Positions 7,876 to 17,647 of a stretch of 64,000 bases of DNA are shown in pieces. The DNA is from Atlanticothrix silvestris CENA357 (GTDB lineage Bacteria; Cyanobacteriota; Cyanobacteriia; Cyanobacteriales; Nostocaceae). Location: positions 1 through 64,000 of the forward strand of contig NZ_JAECZB010000093.1 in NCBI RefSeq assembly GCF_016056295.1, in the 5' to 3' direction. The first letter of the stretch is position 1; every line of letters starts with the position of its first letter. The position numbers and the translations under genes were made by a program. A model generated the notes under the pieces. It ran no database searches. It had not been told where the DNA came from and saw only the letters and a program-made list of their open reading frames with translations.

Positions 7876-8268
7876 AATATTTTGACACTTCTACAGCTTT
7901 CAGCCTTGGGTTTCTCGAAACCTCAAACTATTGATGGGTGAGACCAGCAGTTTCTAACTACTCCGCAATAAATGCAAGTTTGCCGCTGGGACTTTAGCTC
8001 TGGAAAGATTTACTATGAGTGCCGAAGCATTCATTAAAAAGCTGTAAGCATGTTTGAAATTTAAGTTCGCTCATCCATAAGATTTAAATTTTTCTCTGAA
8101 GATTGGCAAAATAATTTGCCTAAGGTGAAAAATTGGTTCAAAATATTGTTAATTTTCGTAAAATTGCGGCGTTCAAGACTAGAATACTGATATTTACCTA
8201 GCTAAACTATCAAAGAGTGCATCTGTACTGCTTAGTTAATCAAACTTAGATGTGGCGCTATAGCCTCA
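7876..8268. other. Intergenic region, no recognised feature
   Basis: About 390 bases between two divergently transcribed genes, the DUF427 gene and sbcC, so it should hold both promoters. I see no clear -35/-10 pair with good spacing, no RNA gene and no repeat. Confidence 0.5.
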
Positions 8269-11200
8269 ATGATCCCAGTACAACTTATCCTCAAAAACTT
8301 TCTCAGTTATCGTGATGCAACTTTAGATTTTCGCGGTTTGCATACGGCTTGTATTTGTGGTTCTAATGGTGCAGGTAAATCGTCTCTTCTCGAAGCAATG
8401 ACATGGGCCGTTTGGGGTGAAAGCCGCGCCGCTGCTGAAGACGATGTAATTCATTCTGGTGCAAAAGAAGTTCGAGTTGATTTCACTTTCCAAAGTAATC
8501 AGCAAAAATATCGAGTCATTCGCACTAGAATGCGGGGTGCTAGTGGCGTTCTAGAATTTCAAATAGAAACACCTTCTGGGTTTCGCGCCCTGACTGGCAA
8601 AGGGGTAAGGGCAACACAGGATGTGATTTTAGAACACATCAAGTTGGATTACGATACTTTTATTAATTCTGCCTATTTGCGTCAAGGTCGTGCAGATGAA
8701 TTCATGCTCAAGCGCCCTAGCGAGCGCAAAGAAATTCTAGCAGAATTGTTAAAACTCAATCAATATGATGATTTAGAAGAACGGGCTAAAGAATCGTCGC
8801 GCCAATTTAAAGCTAGGGCTGAGGAACTAGGACGTTCTTTGGAATCGAGTAAAATTCAACTGCAACAACGTGATGTCACCCAGACACAAAGAGCAGAGTT
8901 AGAAGTCCAACTTAACCAACTACAACAAGTACAAGCTTTTGATAATATCCAATTGCAAAGTTTGCAAGTTATCCAGCACCAGCGCCAAACAAAAGTAGAA
9001 CAACTGAGCTTTGTTAGGCAACAATACCAGAATTTAAGTCAAGATTGCGATCGCCTGCAACAAGAGCAATCAGCAGTTAAAAGTCAAATTTCCGGTTTAC
9101 AAGCCATATTAAATCAAGAAGCAGAAATTAAAAACGGATACACTCAATACCAAAATCTGCAATCTCAAGAAGAAGCTTTTGCCACTAAATTTGAGGAACA
9201 CAACCGCGCTACAGCGTTGCGTCAACAAAAGCAACAACAGCTAACCAAACAAATTCACGAAATTGAGCGCCAACTGCAACAAGTCCAAGGACAACTAGAA
9301 GCATTGCAGCAACAAGAGCAAGAAATTCAGCATACTCTCAGTAAATCAAGTGAGGTGGAAACTGCTTTAGCACAAGTTGCTGTAGCGCGTCGCCGTGTGG
9401 CTCATTTGGATGAATTGCAAATGCAAGTTAGTCCCTTATTACAACAGCGGCAAAATTTACAAAGCCAAATCGATAGGGTTCATGCTGGTTTAGTTGCACG
9501 GCTAGAACAGCTACAAACAACAGAGAACCAGCTGCAAAGTTCATCACGCCGCCAACCACAACTGCAACAAGCAGTAATGGAAGTGGGAATGCAGATTGAT
9601 CAAATGGAAAAAGATCGGGTTTATCTGCAACGAGTCCAGGAAAAAGGCCAAGAAAGACGGCACTTTATCGAACGTCTACAAGCTCAACAACGAGAGTATG
9701 AAAGAGTATTGGGAGAACTGGATCAAAAACTGCAAATGCTTCGCAACCCCGATGCTATTTGTCCCTTATGCGAGCGTCCTTTAGACGAACATCATTGGAA
9801 TCGTGTAGCAGAAAAAACTAAGGCTGAATACCAAGATACTGAAGGGCAATTGTGGGTATTTCGGGAACAAATGGCAGTTTCAGATCGAGAAATTCAGTTG
9901 TTGAGGCAGGAATATCGAGAAATATCCCAAAAATTGGCGGCTTATGATTCTCTGAGAGAACAGAGGGGACAATTAGCAGCACAACTACAATCTACAAGTG
10001 ATGCGGAACAACAACTGCAACAACTGGCTGCGGAAAAGCAGCATTTGGAGCGATCGCTACAAGTCGGTGATTATGCGTCTGATAAACAAGCTCAATTGCA
10101 ACAGCTAGATCAATATCTGCAACAATTAAATTACAATGAGCAAGACCATGCTCTAGCTCGTAGTGAAGTCGAGCGCTGGCGATGGGCAGAAATTAAACAG
10201 GGCCAAATCAAAGATGCTACTAAGCGACAAACCCAAATAGCCACCCGTAAACCCGAATTACAAGCTAATATTGCCCAATTAAAAACTAGAATCCAGCAGG
10301 AACAAATTGACTCTGACTGTGCCAGAGAAATCACTGAGTTGACGCGTTATATTGGTAAAATTAACTACAGTTCAGAGCAGCATAACAACCTGCGTCAAGC
10401 TGTACGCCAAGCTCAATCTTGGCAGTTGCGCTATCAACAAATGTTGTCAGCCCAGCAGCAATATCCCCAACTCCAGGAAAGATTGCAGGATTTAGAAGCT
10501 TCCAGGAGTGCAAGATTAAATGAGCGACAACAACTCGCCACCCAAATCGAAAACATTACCCAACAGCTAGCCCAAACAGCCAATCCAACTGAGCAAATTC
10601 AAGCATTAGAGCAGCAGTTAGCAACCCGCAGACGGCAACTCGATGAACAAATAGCTAAGTTGGGACGTTTAGAACAACTAGCTCACCAACTGGAAACTCT
10701 GCAAATTCAGTATGAGCAACAACAACAGCAACTACAATCTTGCAAGCGACAATACCGAATTTATCAGGAATTAACGCAAGCCTTCGGTAAAAATGGCATC
10801 CAAGCTTTAATGATTGAGAATGTGTTGCCCCAACTGGAAGCAGAGACAAATCAACTACTTTCACGCCTAAGCGCTAACCAGTTACATGTGCAATTTGTTA
10901 CCCAAAAAGCTGGACGCAGTGGCAGTTCCAAGAGAAAAAATGCCAAGTTAATAGATACCCTAGATATTTTAATTGCTGATGCTAGAGGAACGCGAGCTTA
11001 TGAGACTTACTCTGGCGGGGAAGCATTTAGAATTAATTTTGCCATCCGTTTAGCTTTGGCGAAATTATTGGCACAAAGGGCAGGAGCAGCATTGCAATTA
11101 TTGATTATAGATGAGGGTTTTGGTACGCAGGACGCCGAAGGATGCGATCGCCTGATTGCTGCCATAAATGCGATCGCCTGTGATTTCGCCTGTATCCTCA

Positions 11201-11295
11201 CTGTCACCCACATGCCTCACCTCAAGGAAGCTTTTCAAGCCCGCATTGAGGTGAATAAAACCCAGCAAGGTTCACAGTTACATTTGCTAATTTAA
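8269..11295 (+). CDS. sbcC: SbcC-type exonuclease subunit, SMC-like ATPase
   Basis: SbcC (Rad50-like) works with the nuclease SbcD to cut hairpins and protein-blocked DNA ends. The 1008-residue protein has the family architecture: Walker A GSNGAGKS at 31-38, long Gln-rich coiled coils at about 170-490 and 515-860, a zinc hook with CPLC at 498-501, and a C-terminal lobe with the ABC signature TYSGGEAFR, Walker B LLIIDEGFG and the H-loop TVTHMPH. Length is normal for the family. SbcD is not next to it in this window. The start ATG 8269 begins the standard MxPxxLxLxNFxSY motif but has no clear ribosome site. Directly after the stop codon comes a relic of an EAL domain, so its 3' flank has been rearranged. 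Confidence 0.94.
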   Translation: MIPVQLILKNFLSYRDATLDFRGLHTACICGSNGAGKSSLLEAMTWAVWGESRAAAEDDVIHSGAKEVRVDFTFQSNQQKYRVIRTRMRGASGVLEFQIETPSGFRALTGKGVRATQDVILEHIKLDYDTFINSAYLRQGRADEFMLKRPSERKEILAELLKLNQYDDLEERAKESSRQFKARAEELGRSLESSKIQLQQRDVTQTQRAELEVQLNQLQQVQAFDNIQLQSLQVIQHQRQTKVEQLSFVRQQYQNLSQDCDRLQQEQSAVKSQISGLQAILNQEAEIKNGYTQYQNLQSQEEAFATKFEEHNRATALRQQKQQQLTKQIHEIERQLQQVQGQLEALQQQEQEIQHTLSKSSEVETALAQVAVARRRVAHLDELQMQVSPLLQQRQNLQSQIDRVHAGLVARLEQLQTTENQLQSSSRRQPQLQQAVMEVGMQIDQMEKDRVYLQRVQEKGQERRHFIERLQAQQREYERVLGELDQKLQMLRNPDAICPLCERPLDEHHWNRVAEKTKAEYQDTEGQLWVFREQMAVSDREIQLLRQEYREISQKLAAYDSLREQRGQLAAQLQSTSDAEQQLQQLAAEKQHLERSLQVGDYASDKQAQLQQLDQYLQQLNYNEQDHALARSEVERWRWAEIKQGQIKDATKRQTQIATRKPELQANIAQLKTRIQQEQIDSDCAREITELTRYIGKINYSSEQHNNLRQAVRQAQSWQLRYQQMLSAQQQYPQLQERLQDLEASRSARLNERQQLATQIENITQQLAQTANPTEQIQALEQQLATRRRQLDEQIAKLGRLEQLAHQLETLQIQYEQQQQQLQSCKRQYRIYQELTQAFGKNGIQALMIENVLPQLEAETNQLLSRLSANQLHVQFVTQKAGRSGSSKRKNAKLIDTLDILIADARGTRAYETYSGGEAFRINFAIRLALAKLLAQRAGAALQLLIIDEGFGTQDAEGCDRLIAAINAIACDFACILTVTHMPHLKEAFQARIEVNKTQQGSQLHLLI

Positions 11296-11370
11296 TCTAT
11301 ACATAGTCTTAATCTTACAGTTGTGGCTGAAGGTGTATAAACTCAAGAACAACGCAATTTACTATATTTG
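11296..11370 (+). pseudogene. Relic of an EAL-domain (c-di-GMP phosphodiesterase) gene
   Basis: In the frame starting directly after the sbcC stop, the translation reads SIHSLNLTVVAEGV, stop, TQEQRNLLYL. This matches the last conserved part of EAL domains, in which AEGVET-x-EQ is diagnostic; the Glu codon after GV has become TAA. The rest of the domain is absent: nothing upstream (sbcC occupies it) and the downstream frame no longer resembles the QGYLFSRPL end. It is therefore a short fragment left by a deletion or insertion. Confidence 0.6.
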
Positions 11371-11596
11371 AGGGCAATTAGAGAATTATCCGGTTTTTGT
11401 TATTCGTTTGATGTTGATGTTAAGATGCCACTGTCCACCGGGTCATACTGTATCGACGGGGATTCTAATAAGCATCACATCTTGTAATAACTCATATTGC
11501 AGAAAGTGCAAATTACACCGCAGAGATAAAAATTGTCAGTAGTCATTCACAATTGCGAATTGGTGTGACAGGCGATCGCGCTTAGAAGCAGGGTGT

Positions 11597-12202
11597 ATGA
11601 ACAAGAAGTATCAAATTAATCTCAGCCCAGAACAGAAACAAGAACTACTGGCTCTAGTCAAAAAGGGTTCAGCAAAAGCCAGAGAAATTCGTCGCGCACA
11701 TAGATTATTAATGGCTGCGGATGGTAAGACGGATGAGATAATAGCAGAAACGTTACACATATCAGTAGCAACAGTGGAGCCTCGTAAACAGTTCTGTTGT
11801 GAAAATTTAGAGCGACATTAACAGAGAAAAAGCGTTCAGGAAAGCCACAGAAGTTAACTAATTATGGCGAAGCATATTTAATAGCAACAACTTGTAGTGA
11901 TGCACCTGCTGGGAGTACACGTTGGACTTTAAGAATGTTAGCAAACCAACTTGTGAGTCTGGAAATAGTTGATAGCTTGAGCAAAAGTACAGTTGGTAGG
12001 ATATTAAAAAAAACGATCTGAATTGTCTGTACTTGTCCGTCAATGCCTTCAACGAAGAATTCCCAATATTGAAACTTTAGAACAAGAGGTTTCAATTTGG
12101 GAATGCGATCGCAATCTTAATCAGGTTTGTGTAGATTGGCGTTTTCGTACAGAAGATGCAAGAGTTAAGCTTTCAAAGATTTATCTAACCCTTCAAAATT
12201 AA
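11597..12202 (+). pseudogene. Internally deleted and frameshifted IS630-family transposase
   Basis: An intact reading frame from ATG 11597 encodes an IS630-type N-terminal helix-turn-helix (SPEQKQELLALVKKG, IAETLHISVATVE). A frameshift near 11785 moves the reading to another frame that continues the same protein (LTEKKRSGKPQKLT, SSDAP-like CSDAPAGSTRWTLRMLA, SKSTVGRILKK) to about 12015. Directly afterwards the text jumps to the family C-terminus (RRIPNIETLEQEVSIWE, VDWRFRTEDARVKL), ending in TAA at 12200. The whole catalytic DDE core, expected between the two parts, is missing. No intact copy or clear terminal inverted repeats were seen, so the element is dead and could only move in trans. 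Confidence 0.8.
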
Positions 12203-12744
12203 TGGGACAGACCACTAGTACGTTACGCGTAACTCGTAATTACTTTTCTATAAGGATTTTAGACATTTCAGGTAGTTTATTTCCGCCGTTCTGTAATAGT
12301 GAGTTAGCGTAGCGGTAGCGACGTATGAGCGTCGGTTCTCAAATTCTTACTGTGGCTTTAGGTGAGGCTCATTTACACTTAACGCTCAGCAATGCAAATT
12401 TCTAAATCCGCAATAGTCCGTCTTGAGGTAAAATCCATTTAAGATGAGTCTTGAGAATTTTTATACTTAAATTGAGGAAAGGAGTTAATCTGTATAGTAG
12501 GTAGTGGAGACATGACTAATTCCCTCCTAGATAAGGGTTTACAAGCTTCGGACAGCAGAATATTATTGCAGTAAGCCTCAAATTATCTAGGATGATTTTA
12601 ATTCACTATTGCAAAAGTATTTCAGATACTTATTATTTATGAGGTATCATTTTCAACCAGTAGGTACGCATTTAGCTCAATTAATATCCACAAGATTCAA
12701 TTATCCTTTTCTAGATTAGGTTTATATAAGTCATTAAGGTATAT
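12203..12744. other. Intergenic region with dispersed repeat debris
   Basis: About 540 bases. It contains GTTACGCGTAACTCGTAATTAC (about 12223-12244), similar to words at 17648-17712, and a GTAGCGGTAGCGACGTATGAGCGTCG segment of a kind scattered through Nostoc-type genomes. A small inverted repeat AAGTAT-TTCAG-ATACTT lies at 12615-12631. No gene or clear promoter is seen. Confidence 0.5.
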
Positions 12745-13857
12745 ATGCAATTTTTTTTTGGTATTGAACACGAAGTTGCTTTCTTAAATAAAGAAGGGAA
12801 ATTTGCTGATTTTTCCTGCACCAAGTTTGCTGATTTCAATCAAATTGTGGATAGACTACCTACATATCCTGATGATTATTTGCAACTACGAGTTGGTGAC
12901 GCTGGCATTAGAATGAAGAGATGGTATATTGAGGGATTTGAGAGATTTGCTGATTCTGATAAAGTCATTGATTGTGTTTCCAAAGGAATCGAAATCAGAA
13001 CAACTATACATTCTAATATTCAAAATGCTATTAATGAATTATCTGAAAGTTTTCGTTTATTGTGTGAAATTGCCACTGAATTTGGTTTTTCGCCAGTTTT
13101 AACTAGTTTTAATCCTTACAAGACAGTTTTCCAACCTCAACCGCCATTAAATGATTATGAACTGAAACAGCTACAGGCTTATCCAGACGAACAAACTGCT
13201 AATATTTATATGGTGACATACGGCCCAGATTTAAATATTTCAGTGGCAGACTTGCCAATTAAAAATGTAATTGATATCGGTAAAAAGCTAACTTATTACA
13301 GTCCTTATATTGTGCCTTTTAGTTATAGTTCTCCCTTTTATAACGGTAGTTTATGGAATGGGCTATCAGTCAGGACATTTATCAGAACAGGAAAAAGATC
13401 AGCCGCCCTAGTTTTTGTCCAAACACAAGAACAATTAATCAATAGCGTCCCTTCGTTAACAAAAACTGCCCGCCTTCCTGCTGAAGTGGGTCGTATCGAA
13501 TTTAAGGCTTGTGATAGTTGTGACGATTTTTTAATATATGCAGCATTACTAGCATTATTAAAAGGTCTGATTTTAGATCAAACCTTACTGGGTAGAGCGA
13601 CTATACCTGATGCAGATTTACACCAGCTTTCAGCAAAAGAAGGCTTTGGTAACGAAAATATTTTTGCAAATGCCACAAAAGTTTTACAAGCAGTTGAAAC
13701 TGCCTTAAAGGATGATTCTGACTGTCATTTATTAATACCACTAAAAAATTTATTGGCAAAGCGAAAAACAAAATCTCATGAACTCATAAAAATATTTGAA
13801 AGTGTAGGTTCTATAGAAGAGACGCTAAAGCAAACTTACCAAGTCTCAAAAATATAA
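12745..13857 (+). CDS. GCS2-type glutamate-cysteine ligase / carboxylate-amine ligase family protein
   Basis: The 370-residue protein resembles the glutamine-synthetase-like ATP-dependent ligases of the GCS2 (YbdK) group: GIEHEVAF at residues 6-13 corresponds to the Mg-ATP Glu motif, IEIRTTIHSNIQNAINEL is the following conserved helix region, SPFYNG precedes the Arg-rich loop, and RIEFKACDSCDDF near 250 corresponds to the VExRxxD motif of the C-terminal part. Members join a carboxylate, often glutamate, to an amine. It does not look like the usual cyanobacterial glutathione-forming GshA. It stands alone in a zone of transposase relics. The ribosome site is weak. The ligase fold is well supported; the substrates are unknown. 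Confidence 0.6.
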   Translation: MQFFFGIEHEVAFLNKEGKFADFSCTKFADFNQIVDRLPTYPDDYLQLRVGDAGIRMKRWYIEGFERFADSDKVIDCVSKGIEIRTTIHSNIQNAINELSESFRLLCEIATEFGFSPVLTSFNPYKTVFQPQPPLNDYELKQLQAYPDEQTANIYMVTYGPDLNISVADLPIKNVIDIGKKLTYYSPYIVPFSYSSPFYNGSLWNGLSVRTFIRTGKRSAALVFVQTQEQLINSVPSLTKTARLPAEVGRIEFKACDSCDDFLIYAALLALLKGLILDQTLLGRATIPDADLHQLSAKEGFGNENIFANATKVLQAVETALKDDSDCHLLIPLKNLLAKRKTKSHELIKIFESVGSIEETLKQTYQVSKI

Positions 13858-13905
13858 CAATAAGCAGGAGTTAGGAGGTAAAAAATTCATATTCATGATA
13901 TATAT

Positions 13906-14130
13906 TCACGCTATCCAAATGTCATAATCTATATACTTTTTGATATATCCCTCTTTTGTTACCACGGGGAGAGTATAATCAGCAATAAAATCGAAAATGC
14001 TGTGGTTAACAAAAATGTGTAGATATTTAAATGCCTCAAAACTTCTCACTTCTGGGAATAATTTTCTATACCATTCACAGTAATCGTCAACCAATTTTAT
14101 CGTTTCTGATGCAACTCTAGCCTCAAACAT
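13906..14130 (-). pseudogene. N-terminal fragment of an IS4/IS701-like transposase
   Basis: The first 39 residues of this 74-codon minus-strand ORF (VDDYCEWYRKLFPEVRSFEAFKYLH) match the conserved start of a transposase group frequent in Nostoc-type genomes, in which the phrase FPEVRSFEAFKYLHLG is characteristic. After FKYLHI the similarity stops and the remaining 35 residues are unrelated. The rest of the transposase, including the DDE residues, is absent. It is probably a truncated relic fused to chance sequence rather than a functional small gene. Confidence 0.5.
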
Positions 14131-14591
14131 AGTCCAGCAAACAGTTTGTGATACTTTGTATTATTCTCTTATGAGAGTGATGGAAGAACGATATATAGCC
14201 ACCACAAAAGCCCAAAAAGTCTTGATTATGCTTTGATTAACAACAGTCTATCGTCTGTTTCAGAAAATTATACATAAGCGATCGCTCTCAGCTACTTAAA
14301 AGTGATTCTCTAGCTTGCAGAGACTGACCACTATCGCAACATAAATCTAAAACCTAAAGTATCTGAGTAAATTGTTAAGTTTTGTAAGACAAGTTGCCGA
14401 AAACGGGCTTTACCACCTATGCTTACAGCTGCTAACCGCGAAGTAACATCATACAGCCATTAATAACGGTAGTTCCAATCCCTTAAAATTGTTACCATTG
14501 AATCTTTCCTGACTATTAAGCTTTATATTTAATAAAGATATATTGTTAACATTAGTAAAAAACCTGAAAAGATTGGGGGAAAGTAACTGCT
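14131..14591. other. Intergenic region upstream of ferrochelatase
   Basis: About 460 bases containing a HIP1 site near 14280 and several short AT-rich blocks. It must contain the hemH promoter, but I could not single out one convincing -35/-10 pair. No RNA gene or repeat was recognised. Confidence 0.5.
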
Positions 14592-15758
14592 ATGGGTCGT
14601 GTAGGCGTCTTATTACTCAATCTCGGTGGACCTGACAAGCTAGAGGATGTCGGGCCGTTTTTGTATAACCTATTTTCAGATCCGGAAATCATTCGCCTAC
14701 CATTTCGCTGGTTGCAAAAACCCCTAGCCTGGTTTATTGCCTCACGACGAACCAGAACATCTCAAGCAAACTATAAGCAAATCGGCGGCGGTTCGCCTTT
14801 GCGGCGAATCACTGAGGCTCAAGGGGAAGCCTTAAAAGAGAAGTTAGGCAATTTGGGGCAAGAAGCCAATATCTACGTAGGAATGCGTTATTGGCATCCG
14901 TATACTGAAGAAGCGATCGCTATGCTTACTCAAGATAACATTGAGCGCTTGGTGATTTTGCCACTCTATCCCCAATTTTCCATCAGTACTAGTGGTTCTA
15001 GTTTCCGGCTTTTAGAAAAACTTTGGCAAGAAGATCCAAAACTTCAGCGCCTTGACTATACCGTTATTCCCTCTTGGTACAAACAACCAAGCTATCTCCA
15101 AGCTATGGCAGAACTCATAGCTCAAGAACTCGAACAGTTTCCTAATCCCGATCAAGTTCATATATTCTTCAGTGCCCACGGTGTTCCTAAAAGCTACGTT
15201 GAAGAAGCAGGTGATCCTTACCAGCAAGAAATTGAGGATTGTACTGCTTTGATTATGCAGACCCTCAATCGACCTAATACCCACACCTTAGCTTACCAAA
15301 GTCGAGTCGGCCCAGTAGAATGGCTGCAACCCTATACTGAGGATGCCCTTAAAGAACTAGGCGCGCAAGGAGTAAAAGATTTGGTAGTCGTGCCTATCAG
15401 TTTTGTTTCAGAACATATTGAGACACTACAAGAAATTGATATTGAATATCGGGAAGTAGCAGAAGAATCAGGAATTGACAACTTCCGCCGTGTGCCTGCT
15501 CCTAATACCCATCCAGTATTTATTCAAGCATTAGCAGACTTGGTAATTGATGCACTGAAAAACCCTAGTTTCAAGCTTTCGCAGGCCGCCCAAATGAAGA
15601 AAAGGGTCAAAATGTACCCCCAAGAGCGTTGGGAGTGGGGTTTGACTACTAGCGCTGAAGTTTGGAATGGTCGGATTGCTATGTTAGGCTTCATTGCCTT
15701 AATTATCGAGCTAGTTACTGGTCATGGTTTACTACACATGATTGGGCTTTTGCAGTAA
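14592..15758 (+). CDS. hemH: Ferrochelatase with C-terminal chlorophyll-binding (Hlip-like) segment
   Basis: Ferrochelatase inserts ferrous iron into protoporphyrin IX, the last step of heme synthesis. The 388-residue protein has the catalytic His in FSAHGVP (H196), the acidic partner in SEHIETLQE (E277), and the core typical of about 330 residues. It then continues through a linker into a single membrane helix bearing the light-harvesting motif [12 protein letters not shown] (about 359-370). That extension is characteristic of cyanobacterial and plastid enzymes and can bind chlorophyll and carotenoid, tying heme synthesis to chlorophyll supply. ATG 14592 follows GGGGGAAAG. The gene is monocistronic and convergent with the amino-acid permease gene. 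Confidence 0.97.
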   Translation: MGRVGVLLLNLGGPDKLEDVGPFLYNLFSDPEIIRLPFRWLQKPLAWFIASRRTRTSQANYKQIGGGSPLRRITEAQGEALKEKLGNLGQEANIYVGMRYWHPYTEEAIAMLTQDNIERLVILPLYPQFSISTSGSSFRLLEKLWQEDPKLQRLDYTVIPSWYKQPSYLQAMAELIAQELEQFPNPDQVHIFFSAHGVPKSYVEEAGDPYQQEIEDCTALIMQTLNRPNTHTLAYQSRVGPVEWLQPYTEDALKELGAQGVKDLVVVPISFVSEHIETLQEIDIEYREVAEESGIDNFRRVPAPNTHPVFIQALADLVIDALKNPSFKLSQAAQMKKRVKMYPQERWEWGLTTSAEVWNGRIAMLGFIALIIELVTGHGLLHMIGLLQ

Positions 15759-15769
15759 AAAAGTTTTTT

Positions 15770-15900
15770 GGGCATAGGGCAAGTGGGCATGGGGCATGGG
15801 GCAATAGTTAAGAGTTAAAGGGTTTGTTTCTTCATCCTTTAACCTTTTACCCCCTCTTCTTGCTCCTCTGCTACCCTGCTCCCCTGCTCCCTTTTCCCTT
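15770..15900. repeat. GGGCATG / CTGCTCC heptamer-type repeats
   Basis: The spacer between hemH and the permease contains repeated GGGCATG/GGGGCAT units (about 15770-15803) and then repeated CTGCTCC/CCCTGCTCCC units (about 15863-15895). These short tandem repeats are typical spacer sequences of filamentous cyanobacteria. No separate terminator was recognised. Confidence 0.65.
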
Positions 15901-15902
15901 GT

Positions 15903-17189
15903 TTATGCCATTGTCCGCCGCACCTTGTGCCAAATTAATCCAGCAACAATTAATCCTAAACCTACTTGCCAGATAGCAGATTCCACCCAGAAAGCCAAGA
16001 ATAAGCAAGACACAAGACCTATCCAACCTACCCACACAGGATAGAGTCGCTCAGATGGGGTAAGTTTTAAGGCAGCTAAATTAGTCACTGCATAGTAAAT
16101 CAAAACACTGAAGGCACTAAAAGACCATGTGGTTTTGACATTGCCTAATAATACCAACAAGGCGATCGCTCCTCCTACCACAATCACAGCCCAGTATGGG
16201 GCTGTCTGTTGTTGATTAAGTCGTGCTAAAAATCTGGGAGCATCTGAGCGCCGTCCCATTGCTAGTAATACACGAGATAACCCCAAAATCAAATTCAACA
16301 GCACACCCAACATTGCTGTCATCGCACCAATAGCTAAGATAAAAGCCGCACCTGAACCTGCAATGCTACGGACTGCTACTTCTAAGGGGGCTGCCTTTGT
16401 CTGTCCTGTAGCATTACCCAAAACATCCACCCCCACAGCTCCAATACCAACCGTCGCCACTGTCATGTAAAGTAACATTGTCAGCAGTAGACAGACGATC
16501 ATTGCTTGAGGAATCGTCTTTCTTGGGGAACGTGCTTCTTCCCCCATTGTGGCAATGCGACCATAGCCTGTATAGGCAACAAACATCAAGGCGCTTGCCT
16601 GAAGTACTGCTCCGGGGGAAGTGGTAAAAAAAGGTGTCAAATTTTCGATGCCCACTACAGTAGCACGGGGTAGGCAAACAACGATAAAAAATCCTAAAGA
16701 CAGCAGTGTTACCGAAACAATCACTGTATTGACAACATTAGAGCGTCGAATACCGTTCAATACAATCACCGTCATTATCACCACAGCTAAGAGAGCTGTA
16801 GGAATAACCCAACTAGCACTTAACCCTAAAATGTTTAGTAAATAACCAGCAAAACCCAAAGCGGCGGTGGCGGCAGAAGCAGTCTTTGCTACCAAAAACA
16901 TCCAACCTGCTGTAAAGCCTAATGCAGGGGTGAGATATTTATAACCATATTCATAAGTACCACCACTTACAGCATGGTTAGCTGCCAACTGAGCGCTATT
17001 GAGTCCATTGCAGGTAGCAACGATCGCACCAATTGCCACTGCTACAATTACCGCAGGCCCGGCAATGCCTGTAGCAATACCAATACTGACAAATACACCC
17101 GTACCGATAATTGAACCCAATCCCATCAAAGTGGCACCAAAAACCCCTAACTCTCTTTGCAGTTGGGGTGGTGAGTTGGTAGCGGACAT
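15903..17189 (-). CDS. APC-family amino acid permease
   Basis: This is a 428-residue integral membrane protein of the amino acid/polyamine/organocation superfamily, importing or exchanging amino acids across the plasma membrane. It shows about twelve hydrophobic segments, the helix-1 motif GSIIGTGVFVS (about 24-34) that forms the substrate carboxylate site, and the conserved FVAYTGYGRIATMGEEARSP region around residue 205 at the helix 6 to loop boundary. A good AAGGAGAT ribosome site precedes the ATG. A ferredoxin gene lies 134 bases upstream on the same strand, but the spacing does not suggest a shared function. Substrate cannot be predicted. Confidence 0.9.
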   Translation of the reverse strand: MSATNSPPQLQRELGVFGATLMGLGSIIGTGVFVSIGIATGIAGPAVIVAVAIGAIVATCNGLNSAQLAANHAVSGGTYEYGYKYLTPALGFTAGWMFLVAKTASAATAALGFAGYLLNILGLSASWVIPTALLAVVIMTVIVLNGIRRSNVVNTVIVSVTLLSLGFFIVVCLPRATVVGIENLTPFFTTSPGAVLQASALMFVAYTGYGRIATMGEEARSPRKTIPQAMIVCLLLTMLLYMTVATVGIGAVGVDVLGNATGQTKAAPLEVAVRSIAGSGAAFILAIGAMTAMLGVLLNLILGLSRVLLAMGRRSDAPRFLARLNQQQTAPYWAVIVVGGAIALLVLLGNVKTTWSFSAFSVLIYYAVTNLAALKLTPSERLYPVWVGWIGLVSCLFLAFWVESAIWQVGLGLIVAGLIWHKVRRTMA

Positions 17190-17323
17190 CTTTTATCTCC
17201 TTGTTTTAGATGATGAAGATGTAGGTTTCATTGCTGAAGATACCATTACAAGATTTGAATGTTGGTTAAATCTGAATGATATTTTCCTGTATATCTCCAA
17301 GTCAATAAATGGTCTGCATTCAG

Positions 17324-17647
17324 TTACTGCTGATAATAAAGCGCTGATTTATATAAAACTTGTTCTTGATGAGTTTCTAAAGTGCAATCAGATAAAGGGT
17401 AAGTGACACAAGTCACAACATAACCAGCTTTGATTTCATCTGGACGCAGAAATTTTTGCTCACTTTGATTAACTTCACCATCGACAAGTTTGGCAATACA
17501 GGCGGAACATTCACCTTGTTTGCACCCAGATGGTAAGCGAATACCAGTTTCTTCGGCTATATCGAGGATATATTGATCATCTGGTACTGGAATAGTACGA
17601 TCTAATCCTGTTCCTGGATTCATGAGTCGAACTTGGTAAACTGTCAT
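17324..17647 (-). CDS. [2Fe-2S] plant-type ferredoxin
   Basis: A 107-residue soluble electron carrier. Cluster ligands are C42, C47, C50 and C80 (C-x4-C-x2-C-x29-C) in SGCKQGECSAC and YVVTC. The first loop differs from the photosynthetic PetF consensus (CRAGACSTC), and the protein has about ten extra C-terminal residues, so it is likely a specialised rather than the main photosynthetic ferredoxin. It begins MTVYQVRLMNP, in common with cyanobacterial ferredoxins including FdxH, but is not close enough for me to call it FdxH. It sits alone between the permease and tex. Its partner is unknown. Confidence 0.9.
   Translation of the reverse strand: MTVYQVRLMNPGTGLDRTIPVPDDQYILDIAEETGIRLPSGCKQGECSACIAKLVDGEVNQSEQKFLRPDEIKAGYVVTCVTYPLSDCTLETHQEQVLYKSALYYQQ

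Noticed and set aside
11858-12095. Two minus-strand ORFs over the IS630 relic
   Set aside because: Shadows of the decayed transposase text on the opposite strand.
15770-15900. Possible CRISPR-like array of GC-rich short repeats
   Set aside because: Units are 7-10 bases with no unique spacers of regular length, so they are simple tandem repeats.
16999-17406. 135-codon plus-strand ORF across the permease start and the ferredoxin spacer
   Set aside because: Antisense to the well-supported permease gene and low-complexity at its start; no family resemblance.
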